A stretch of DNA of 64,000 nucleotides from Gammaproteobacteria bacterium RIFOXYD12_FULL_61_37 (lineage in GTDB: Bacteria > Pseudomonadota > Gammaproteobacteria > Chromatiales > Chromatiaceae): NCBI GenBank assembly GCA_001801995.1, contig MGZB01000001.1, forward strand, positions 124,001-188,000, given 5' to 3'. The notes under the pieces are model-generated. The model did not search any database. It had not been told where the DNA came from and saw only the letters and a list, made by a program, of their open reading frames with translations. Each line of letters starts with the position of its first letter. Within the stretch, counting starts at the first letter, position 1. A program made the translations under genes and the position numbers. Shown one piece after another: positions 56,951-64,000 of the stretch.

Positions 56951-57973
56951 ATGGAATCGCAACATAAAATTCTTGTGGTAGGCCCTTCCTGGGTGGGCGA
57001 TATGGTCATGGCGCAGAGCCTGTTCAAGGTTTTGCGCCAGCGTGAGCCGGAATGCCTGATCGATGTCCTGGCCCCAGCCTGGAGCAGGCCCATCCTGGAG
57101 CGTATGCCCGAGGTGAGCAGGGCGGTGGACATGCCCCTAGACCATGGTGAATTTGCCCTTGGCCGGCGAAAGCGTCTCGGACATCTTCTGCGGGGGATGA
57201 ATTACGCGCAGGCCATCTTGTTGCCTAACTCCTGGAAATCGGCCCTGTCACCCTGGTGGGCCGGCATCCCGGTCCGCACCGGCTGGCTGGGAGAGATGCG
57301 ATACGGGTTGCTCAACGACTGGCGCAAGCTCGACAAGCATCGGCTGCCCATGACCGTGCAGCGCTTCACCTCCCTGGCCTATCCGAAAGATCACCATGGC
57401 ATGCCGGAAACCCCGGCACCTAAGTTGGAGGTGAAAGTCGTCAATATCCAGGCCGCCTTGACCTCCTTGGGTCTGGAAAAGGGGCGGCAGCGGGTGCTGG
57501 CACTTTGCCCCGGCGCGGAATACGGCCCGGCCAAACGCTGGCCGACCGAATGCTATGGCGAGTTGGCGCGGCGTTACCTGGAGAGCCAGTGGAATGTCTG
57601 GCTGTTCGGTTCCGGCAAGGACCGGCAAGTCTGTTCCCAGGTCAACGCGGCAGCCGAAGGACGTTGTCATGATCTCTCCGGCCGCACCAATCTTGCTCAG
57701 GCAGTGGATCTCATGGCCTTAGCAGATGCGGTGGTCAGCAACGATTCCGGCCTGATGCATGTGGCGGCGGCCCTCGACCGCAAGCTGGTGGCGGTTTATG
57801 GTTCCTCCGATCCGGGTTTTACCCCACCCTTGAGCGAGAAGGCGAAGGTCGTTTCCCTTGGCGTTGCCTGTAGCCCCTGTTTCTCACGCGAATGCCCCAA
57901 AGGGCATCTCGATTGTCTGCGCCAATTGACGGTGGATCAGGTGATTCAGTCGCTTGCCGATATCTCTCCATGA
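56951..57973 (+). CDS. waaF: ADP-heptose:LPS heptosyltransferase II
   Basis: A 340-residue GT9 enzyme adding the second heptose to the LPS inner core. Signatures are VGPSWVGDMVMAQSLF, PCPGAEYG-like ALCPGAEYGPAKRWP, and the donor site SNDSGLMHVAAALDRKLVAVYGSSDP (around 260-285). It starts 57 bases after the zinc-finger gene and overlaps waaC by 4 bases (ATGA). GT9 members II and I are ordered waaF-waaC as in many gammaproteobacteria. Confidence 0.95.
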   Translation: MESQHKILVVGPSWVGDMVMAQSLFKVLRQREPECLIDVLAPAWSRPILERMPEVSRAVDMPLDHGEFALGRRKRLGHLLRGMNYAQAILLPNSWKSALSPWWAGIPVRTGWLGEMRYGLLNDWRKLDKHRLPMTVQRFTSLAYPKDHHGMPETPAPKLEVKVVNIQAALTSLGLEKGRQRVLALCPGAEYGPAKRWPTECYGELARRYLESQWNVWLFGSGKDRQVCSQVNAAAEGRCHDLSGRTNLAQAVDLMALADAVVSNDSGLMHVAAALDRKLVAVYGSSDPGFTPPLSEKAKVVSLGVACSPCFSRECPKGHLDCLRQLTVDQVIQSLADISP

Positions 57974-59049
57974 AGGTTTTGCTGCTCAAAACTTCATCCT
58001 TGGGTGACGTTGTTCATGCCCTGCCCGCCGTGACGGATGCAGCCAGGGCGATTCCTGGCATACGCTTTGACTGGGTGGTCGAGGAGTCCTTCAGCGCCAT
58101 TCCAGGTTGGCATCCAGCCGTGTCGCGCGTCATTCCCATTGCCCTGCGCCGCTGGCGGCGAGGCTGGCGCAAGGCCTGGACATCCGGTCAGATCAGCAGT
58201 TTTCTGATAGATCTGCGCCGGGAGCACTACGATCTAGTCCTCGATGCCCAGGGACTTTTTTTGAAGAGCGCATTGCCTGGTCTTGCTGTGCGAGGCCCCA
58301 GGGCCGGTTTTGACCGGCGGTCGGTTAGGGACCCCTGGGCAGCCTTGACCTATCAGCGGCAATACCCCGTGAGCAAGGGGTTGCATGCCGTTGAGCGCAA
58401 TCGCCGTCTTTTTGCCCAGGCGCTGGGCTACGAGTTCAATTCGGACCACCTCGGTTACGGCATCAATATGGCCTTGCCCTCTCGGGGGGAGTGCCGTGGC
58501 GAAGGGGGGCTGCGTTCCTATTTGGTCTTTCTCCACGCCACTACCTGGCCAAACAAACACTGGCCAGAGCCCTATTGGGCAGCGCTGGCGGAATTGGCCG
58601 GGGGAGCGGGTTATCCTGTCCTTTGGCCCTGGTATACCCCGGATGAACGGTTACGTGCAGAGCGACTGATTGCCATAGCGGGGGGCGAGCTTGCACCACG
58701 GCTCGACCTGAACGGCATGGCGCGGTTGCTGGCCGGGGCTGCCGGGGTGGTGGGGGTGGATTCGGGTTTGGCGCATCTAGCGGCGGCCCTTGAGTGTCCC
58801 GCAGTTACCCTGTACGGGCCGACATCCACCAACCTGACCGGAGCGATTGGCCAGAGGCAATGTAATTTGGCTGTGAATCAGCCCTGCGCACCCTGTCTTT
58901 CTCGAAAGTGCAAGCTTTCGCCCCTCTCTGGCAGTGGCACTAATAAGCTTTTTGGGCCAGAGATCAAACCACTCTGTTTCAGCAGTGTTCCACCCGAGAA
59001 GGTTTGGGAAGCCCTCTCCACCCAAATGGGGTTAAACGCAGGATCATGA
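57970..59049 (+). CDS. waaC: ADP-heptose:LPS heptosyltransferase I
   Basis: A 359-residue GT9 enzyme that adds the first heptose to Kdo. Features: KTSSLGDVVHALPAVTDA (start), DLVLDAQGLFLKSAL and the donor site GVDSGLAHLAAALECPAVTLYGPT (about 255-278). The open frame begins earlier inside waaF, but the ATG at 57970 overlaps the waaF stop as ATGA and begins at the conserved beta-strand. It overlaps the next gene by 4 bases as well. Confidence 0.95.
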   Translation: MKVLLLKTSSLGDVVHALPAVTDAARAIPGIRFDWVVEESFSAIPGWHPAVSRVIPIALRRWRRGWRKAWTSGQISSFLIDLRREHYDLVLDAQGLFLKSALPGLAVRGPRAGFDRRSVRDPWAALTYQRQYPVSKGLHAVERNRRLFAQALGYEFNSDHLGYGINMALPSRGECRGEGGLRSYLVFLHATTWPNKHWPEPYWAALAELAGGAGYPVLWPWYTPDERLRAERLIAIAGGELAPRLDLNGMARLLAGAAGVVGVDSGLAHLAAALECPAVTLYGPTSTNLTGAIGQRQCNLAVNQPCAPCLSRKCKLSPLSGSGTNKLFGPEIKPLCFSSVPPEKVWEALSTQMGLNAGS

Positions 59050-59822
59050 ACAGACGACCCCTTTCTGCCGTCATCATCACCCTCAACGAGGCGTTGCATC
59101 TGCCAGCCTGTCTGGATAGTCTCAATTTTGTTGACGAAATTCTGGTTGTTGACTCAGGCAGCACGGATGGAAGCCAGGCATTGGCCGAGTCGCGAGGCTG
59201 TCGTGTGATTTCTCAGCCCTGGCTCGGTTATGGACCGCAAAAGCACTTCGCTGTTGAGCAGGCCGCCAACGATTGGGTACTCTGTATCGATGCGGATGAG
59301 TGGGTGAGCGAACCCTTGCGTCTTTCCATTCTCAAAGCGCTTGCTGATCCCCGTTTCAATGTCTATCAGATGCCGCGCTGCAACCGCTTCATGGGACGCT
59401 GGCTGCGACATGGTGAGGGCTATCCAGACTGGTCCCCCCGTCTCTTCAGCCGGAAACATGCCCAATGGAGTCTGGACCCCGTGCATGAAAAGGTGGATGT
59501 TTCTGGAGAAATAGGTCGCCTGGCAGGCGACCTCATGCATGAATCAGAAGAGACACTGGAGCAGTATCTTGACAAGCAGAACCGTTACACTAGTCTGCAA
59601 GCACAGCACTTGTTCGAAAGAGGCAAGAGGGCGGAGTTAATTAAATTGATCCTGAGCCCGTTGCTGCGTTTCTTTAAGATGTACTTGCTGCGCAAGGGAT
59701 TCAGGGACGGTGTTCCAGGCTTGGTTCATATCGTTATAGGTTGCTTCAACAGCCACATGAAGTACGCAAAACTGACGGCGTTGTATCTCAAACATATCAG
59801 ATCAAGTGAAGTTGAAACATAA
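59046..59822 (+). CDS. Family 2 glycosyltransferase, WaaE/KdtX-like
   Basis: A 258-residue GT-A glycosyltransferase with the typical N-terminus SAVIITLNEALHLPACLDSL and the nucleotide-sugar region VDSGSTDGSQALAES, then DADEWVS (metal-binding DxD-like). WaaE-type enzymes add a glucose to the inner-core heptose; the exact sugar here is unknown. The ATG at 59046 overlaps the waaC stop as ATGA. Its last part (from about 59.6 kb) becomes AT-rich, like the following genes. Confidence 0.88.
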   Translation: MNRRPLSAVIITLNEALHLPACLDSLNFVDEILVVDSGSTDGSQALAESRGCRVISQPWLGYGPQKHFAVEQAANDWVLCIDADEWVSEPLRLSILKALADPRFNVYQMPRCNRFMGRWLRHGEGYPDWSPRLFSRKHAQWSLDPVHEKVDVSGEIGRLAGDLMHESEETLEQYLDKQNRYTSLQAQHLFERGKRAELIKLILSPLLRFFKMYLLRKGFRDGVPGLVHIVIGCFNSHMKYAKLTALYLKHIRSSEVET

Positions 59823-59829
59823 CAGCCAT

Positions 59830-60966
59830 ATGAATGGATCGAACAAAACGAAATATCGAATACTTCACACTGAATGGTCGGATGGTTGGGGTGGGCAGGA
59901 GCGCCGCATCATTAGTGAGATGGCTGGTATGGCGGAGCGGGGGCACCACATGGTTTTGGCTACCCGACCCCAATGCCAGATAGTCAAAAGAGCCGAACAA
60001 ATCGGTGTTCCAGTGGTTTTTGTACCCATGCGAGGCGCCTTTGACCTGGCATCTACATTTGCCCTTGCAAGATATCTGCGCCGAGAATCAATCCAAGTAG
60101 TTAACACCCACAGCGGGATCGATAGCTGGATTGGTGCCCTGGCTGCAAAAATCGCAAGAACTCCTGTGCTTGTTCGTACCAGGCATCTGAATTTGCCGCT
60201 CAGACGGAACTGGCTCAATTTTGTCCACTATCTCCCGGATAGGCTGGTGAGCTGCGGGGAAGTAATGAGGACTCACCTGGTAGAGGGCTGTGGTTTTCCA
60301 TCTGAGCAAATTTGCAATATTCCTACTGGGATTGATTTCCCGAAATTCCTACCAAGCGCTACTCGTGAAAGAGTGCGTCAAGGTCTCGGCGTTGTAGAAA
60401 GTACTTTTCTAGTCTTGATGGTAGGCATAATCCGCTCCGTGAAACGATATGAAATAGCGCTGAAAGCATTCGCCTCGTTTCTAGAGCTGTTTCCAAATGC
60501 ACACTTAATGATTGTAGGAGATGGTCCGGTTCGCGAAGAGATGGAGAGTTTGGCGAAAAATCTTGGTATCTCTAAGTCAGTGACATTTGCTGGATACAGG
60601 GAAAATGTTCCCGATTTAATGGCCTCCTCGGATGCATTTCTACTAACGTCGAAATCAGAGGGGGTGCCACAGGTGGTAACGCAGGCACTGGGCCTGGGGT
60701 TACCCGTTGTCGCTACGGCAGTCGGGGGTGTTCCAGAATTGATCGAGCATGAGAAAACTGGACTATTGGTCCCCGCAGAAGATCCAGAAGCTGTTAAGGA
60801 TGCGCTGGTGCGTCTTGCTAAAGACCCCGTTAAGGCAAAGCAAATGGGAGCGGAAGGAAAGATACGGGCTCATGCCCGTTTTAGCCTAAACGCAATGCTG
60901 AATACGACCGAGCATCTACTTGTTGAGTTGGTAGGTTCAAAGGAGCGCACAAGGGATGAGAGCTGA
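59830..60966 (+). CDS. Family 4 glycosyltransferase
   Basis: A 378-residue GT-B enzyme, probably for LPS core or O-chain. Motifs: YRILHTEWSDGWGGQERR at the N-terminus, GIIRSVKRYEIALKAFA in the second domain, and the nucleotide-sugar site KSEGVPQVVTQALGLGLPVVATAVGGVPELI (about 274-303). Sugar and acceptor cannot be told. Start is uncertain: GTG 59806 (overlapping the previous gene by 17 bases) or ATG 59830, which fits the family start better. The sequence is AT-richer than the genes upstream. Confidence 0.85.
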   Translation: MNGSNKTKYRILHTEWSDGWGGQERRIISEMAGMAERGHHMVLATRPQCQIVKRAEQIGVPVVFVPMRGAFDLASTFALARYLRRESIQVVNTHSGIDSWIGALAAKIARTPVLVRTRHLNLPLRRNWLNFVHYLPDRLVSCGEVMRTHLVEGCGFPSEQICNIPTGIDFPKFLPSATRERVRQGLGVVESTFLVLMVGIIRSVKRYEIALKAFASFLELFPNAHLMIVGDGPVREEMESLAKNLGISKSVTFAGYRENVPDLMASSDAFLLTSKSEGVPQVVTQALGLGLPVVATAVGGVPELIEHEKTGLLVPAEDPEAVKDALVRLAKDPVKAKQMGAEGKIRAHARFSLNAMLNTTEHLLVELVGSKERTRDES

Positions 60967-61134
60967 GCTTGCTTCACGTAAGTTAGCACTTAACTTCTTC
61001 CCATCACGGAATCGGTTTTTTCTAGTTCTTGAATGAACTGTAGGACACGCTATCGGGCGGCGCTTGCCCAATCTCTTGAGTCGGCAGTTAAAAATAATTT
61101 CAGTTCAGGCATGATGGGTAATTTTTATCGAAAT

Positions 61135-62880
61135 TCAGCTATGAATATCCTGTGTGCTATATAATGAGGCATAGCAGCCTTTTTGAAGTAGAAGCTCACA
61201 ATGTGAGCCAGATTCGATAATTTTTCCCTTATCAAGAACCAATATGCGATCAGCATTTTCGACTGTAGAAAGCCTATGGGCAATGATAACTGTAGTGCGG
61301 TTTCTTCGTAAATTCTCAAGTGCGGCCTGTACGTAACGTTCGGATTCTGCATCAAGTGCAGATGTTGCCTCATCAAGGATAAGAATCGGGGCATCCTTTA
61401 GTAATGCGCGCGCGATAGCGATGCGTTGACGTTGGCCCCCGGATAGGCGCAAGCCGTTATCTCCGATTAAAGTGTCGAAACCATCTGGAAGCTGCTGGAT
61501 AAAATCTAAGGCGAAGGCGGCTGATGCAGCCTGGATTATGGATGCGTCATTTGGGCGATGAGCTGATCCATAGGCAATGTTGTTTGCAATGCTGTCATTG
61601 AACAGAATGATGTCTTGGCTGACATATGAGATGTTTCGCCTGTACTCGGCAAGCTTGAATAATGAAATGTCTATGCCATCAACGGTGATGATTCCGGACT
61701 CAGGACTATAGAATCGCGGGATAAGATTGGCGATGGTGCTTTTTCCGCTCCCAGAGGCACCCACTAGCGCAAGGGTAGATCCTGCAGGAATTTCAAGGCT
61801 TATGTCATCGAGAACCTTGCTTTGTGTGTTTGGATACTGGAAGGAAATATTGTGGAAGGCAATCTTACCAGTGAGCTTGCCGGGAGAAATTGTGCCTGTA
61901 TCAGGTTCTGGCTGTTCATCAATGATCGAGAAAAGACTCTCTGCGGCGGCGAGCCCTTTCTGAATATGATCATTGACGTTCGTTAGATTTTTTAACGGGG
62001 GTATCAGTAGCACAAGAGCAGTGAGAAAGGCCATGAAGCCGCCAACTGTCAGTGAGTCATCGCCAGGTTTTGCGCTGATAAAAACGATCACTGCCATGAT
62101 GAAAGCGCCAAGAAACTCGATAATGGGAGAGCCAACGGATGCCGCCACTTGCGTTTTCATCTGCATGCGGCGCACCCAGTTTGACGAGCCGCTGAAGCGA
62201 GAATGCTCCATCGCTTGCCCACAAAAGATTTTGACTACCTTGTGCCCCCTAATGCTTTCCTCCAATATGTGCGTCATGTCACTGTAATCCTGCTGGAATT
62301 TTTTGTGAAGGAGGCGCAGTCTTTTTCCAAGCATTGATATCAGAAAGGCTAGAAAGGGGAAGATGGCAAACAGAATAAGGCTAAGCTTCCAGTTTAAGTA
62401 GATGATGTACGCGATTAAGCCGATAGCGGTAAATGAGTCTTTGATTATGGATACAAGAACCGTCGTGCCAGATCCGGCGATGCGGGTCGCATCAAAAGTG
62501 ATCTTTGAAATCAAATTGCCTGAAGTATGGTAGTCGTAGAATTCGGAAGGAAGTGTGAGGTAGCGGTCAAATACTTGATCTCGCAAGTCATAAACAACTT
62601 TCGAAGAAATCCAGGTAAAAATATACTGACTAATAAAATTAGAAATTCCACGAATGATCGAGAGAATAATGATTCCTATAGGTGCCCAGAACAAGAACCT
62701 GGCATCACGCTGAACGAAGGTTCCATCAAGCAGCGGCTGAAGCATCGCTGGCAGCCCTGCTTGTGTGGCGGAAAATATAACAAGAAACGCTATGGCCACT
62801 GAAAACATTTTTGAATAGGGCCGAACATAACCAAGAAGCCTGATATAGGGCGATTTATTGCTAGGATTGATTGGCTGCAT
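61135..62880 (-). CDS. msbA: Lipid A export ATP-binding/permease, MsbA type
   Basis: A 581-residue half-size ABC exporter that flips lipid A-core across the inner membrane. Six membrane helices occupy about 20-310, including GLPAMLQPLLDGTFV. The ATPase domain has Walker A GASGSGKST, the signature LSGGQRQRIAIARALL, Walker B ILILDEATSALD and the H-loop IAHRLST. ATG 62880 is chosen; a GTG at 62901 overlapping the next gene's stop as TAGTG is also possible. It is co-directional with the ligase gene upstream. AT-rich. The 168-base gap to the left (60967-61134), between convergent genes, shows no terminator that I could recognise. Confidence 0.93.
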   Translation of the reverse strand: MQPINPSNKSPYIRLLGYVRPYSKMFSVAIAFLVIFSATQAGLPAMLQPLLDGTFVQRDARFLFWAPIGIIILSIIRGISNFISQYIFTWISSKVVYDLRDQVFDRYLTLPSEFYDYHTSGNLISKITFDATRIAGSGTTVLVSIIKDSFTAIGLIAYIIYLNWKLSLILFAIFPFLAFLISMLGKRLRLLHKKFQQDYSDMTHILEESIRGHKVVKIFCGQAMEHSRFSGSSNWVRRMQMKTQVAASVGSPIIEFLGAFIMAVIVFISAKPGDDSLTVGGFMAFLTALVLLIPPLKNLTNVNDHIQKGLAAAESLFSIIDEQPEPDTGTISPGKLTGKIAFHNISFQYPNTQSKVLDDISLEIPAGSTLALVGASGSGKSTIANLIPRFYSPESGIITVDGIDISLFKLAEYRRNISYVSQDIILFNDSIANNIAYGSAHRPNDASIIQAASAAFALDFIQQLPDGFDTLIGDNGLRLSGGQRQRIAIARALLKDAPILILDEATSALDAESERYVQAALENLRRNRTTVIIAHRLSTVENADRILVLDKGKIIESGSHCELLLQKGCYASLYSTQDIHS

Positions 62881-62900
62881 TGCGATATTGTATGTGTTCA

Positions 62901-64000
62901 CTAGTTGTTCGCGATGGATATGTTGCCGGATCCACTTTTGTCAGATGCGGCCACAAAAAGGCCTGTAAATAAAGCGAAAAGTGCCGCGCTAAACTGTTTT
63001 TGCCATAGCGGCTCACCAATAAATGCAGCTAAAAATGATATGGCAAATAGGGTTCGTAGCGCGCTTACACTGCGGTCCGAAATTGGAAGCTTAAAGTAAT
63101 AATAAAAAACAAATGCAAACAGGATCAATCCAGTCAGTCCTGTTTTGGTCGCCGTTTCAAGATATTGGGTGTGTAAGTGGCTGTTGCTATACCGATCAAG
63201 AGTTGAAATAAAATTAGGGTGCTGTTCATGTAGGATGCGCTGGTATTCGTGCATGTTGTCTCCAAAGCCAGTGCCAAACAGAGGATGTTCCATAAGGATC
63301 TCACTGCCGACAATAATCATTCCTGTGCGTATACCTATGCTGCTATTCGCAGCTTTGCCTGCCAGCGCCTCTTCTGCATAGTTATATTCGCTGACGTTTT
63401 GGAGGAAACTTGGGCTTAGGAGCAAGCTGGTTCCAAATGTAACCATGAGGAGAATTAAAGACGTGAATACTATTGCCAGAGGCTTCGATGATATCTTGCT
63501 ATAAATAAGGATGGCGACAGGAATGACGGAAATGAACGCAACTTGTCCTGTGAGGCCGGTTGAGGTGAATAATGCTAATACGGTTGTGAGCAGTAGCATC
63601 GATAGCACTACCCTAGTCATCTTGTGATAACGTGGGCTCATGATTTTTATTATTAACACTATGCTTGTTGCCACAAGGAAGACACCGTACTCAATATGAT
63701 TCATGAATGGGGTTGTGCCATGTTTCAGGGTAATAAACCCAAAATGCCTGCCCCAAAATAGCAGTTGACTGATAGCCATCCCCGCCAGAAAGGCGTTGAA
63801 TACTTTGTCAACATGATTTCTCTTGAGCAATCCAGCCAGCGCTGGAATCAATAGCCAGTAGGCATATATGCCGAGATCATTGAATCCTCTAGCAAGATCC
63901 TGCGTCCATAACAATGAAAGCAAGGCAAACAAAATGTAGGCGACTATTGACCAGAAAAGCTTTGGTTGTCCGGATAGGACATTGGCGTGTGTTGATATGG
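62901..64000 (-). CDS. O-antigen ligase/polymerase (Wzy_C domain), partial
   Basis: About 366 codons, running off the right edge without a stop upstream. It encodes a polytopic membrane protein with at least nine hydrophobic segments. The Wzy_C periplasmic loop signature is NSHLHTQYLETATKTGLTGL (about 120 residues before the end), as in WaaL-type O-antigen ligases, which join the O-chain to lipid A-core; a polymerase role is the alternative. The coding frame extends beyond the apparent TTG at 63932 to the edge. It is next to msbA and a GT4 gene in an AT-rich block. Confidence 0.82.
   Translation of the reverse strand, partial: ISTHANVLSGQPKLFWSIVAYILFALLSLLWTQDLARGFNDLGIYAYWLLIPALAGLLKRNHVDKVFNAFLAGMAISQLLFWGRHFGFITLKHGTTPFMNHIEYGVFLVATSIVLIIKIMSPRYHKMTRVVLSMLLLTTVLALFTSTGLTGQVAFISVIPVAILIYSKISSKPLAIVFTSLILLMVTFGTSLLLSPSFLQNVSEYNYAEEALAGKAANSSIGIRTGMIIVGSEILMEHPLFGTGFGDNMHEYQRILHEQHPNFISTLDRYSNSHLHTQYLETATKTGLTGLILFAFVFYYYFKLPISDRSVSALRTLFAISFLAAFIGEPLWQKQFSAALFALFTGLFVAASDKSGSGNISIANN

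Overview
The window is a dense, GC-rich stretch of a Gram-negative chromosome. It most resembles a gammaproteobacterium, and among these a Chromatiales or sulfur-oxidiser type. That placement is inferred from family content and gene order: glnE-ilvE-CHCC zinc finger-waaF-waaC, an alpha-2-macroglobulin gene next to pbpC, cutA/fxsA next to groESL, and an Mg-type HemB. It was not established by any search. Both ends cut genes: a YbeD/DUF493 gene on the left and an O-antigen-ligase-like gene on the right. I saw no rRNA, tRNA or CRISPR.

Layout. 0-2.2 kb: a minus-strand dacA-dat-ybeD group for cell-wall and D-amino-acid metabolism. 2.2-2.8 kb: a gene-poor gap. 2.8-7.0 kb: a type I secretion operon (LapB-like ABC protein, HlyD-like adaptor, LuxR-type regulator) with no substrate or TolC gene in view. 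7.2-15.1 kb: DAHP synthase, a glycine-rich membrane protein, two lytic transglycosylases (mltB, slt), a Sel1 protein, a 204-bp MITE-like element, an HD-GYP response regulator and a DUF535 protein. 15.1-19.8 kb: a translationally coupled rfbA-rfbC-rfbD-galE-wcaJ operon for nucleotide sugars and glycan initiation. 19.9-23.1 kb: FAD oxidoreductase, aldo/keto reductase and waaA, also overlapping. 23.3-35.2 kb: a ComEA-like protein, a 2003-residue alpha-2-macroglobulin with PBP1C, a YihY protein, a TauE/SafE-like protein and AmpG.

35.3-37.9 kb: an IS66 transposase remnant, then a probable gnnB/gnnA pair, which would supply the diamino sugar for amide-rich lipid A. 38.1-40.2 kb: pgl, apaG, apaH. 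40.2-46.0 kb: a minus-strand run of folA, thyA, lgt, rlmI, moaE, aroE and hemB. 46.1-49.4 kb: a thioredoxin, ppnP, a DsbD with two N-terminal domains, and cutA. 49.4-52.1 kb: fxsA, then groES-groEL behind a CIRCE operator and ending in a clear intrinsic terminator. 52.1-60.9 kb: a zinc-ribbon protein, then glnE, ilvE, the CHCC zinc finger, waaF, waaC and two glycosyltransferases. 61.1-64.0 kb: msbA and a Wzy_C/O-antigen ligase gene. Base composition becomes visibly AT-richer from about 59.8 kb, as is common in LPS loci acquired by transfer.

The unifying theme is the cell envelope. LPS is represented at many steps: gnnAB (lipid A sugar), waaA (Kdo), waaF/waaC/GT2 (inner core), msbA (export), rfb/galE/wcaJ (O-unit sugars and initiation) and the ligase. 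Peptidoglycan is represented by dacA, dat, mltB, slt, pbpC, ampG and the alpha-2-macroglobulin guard protein. Nothing is clearly a wholly new system. The items most worth following up are the duplicated N-terminal domain of DsbD, the GnnAB prediction, the MITE-like element and the orphan type I secretion operon.
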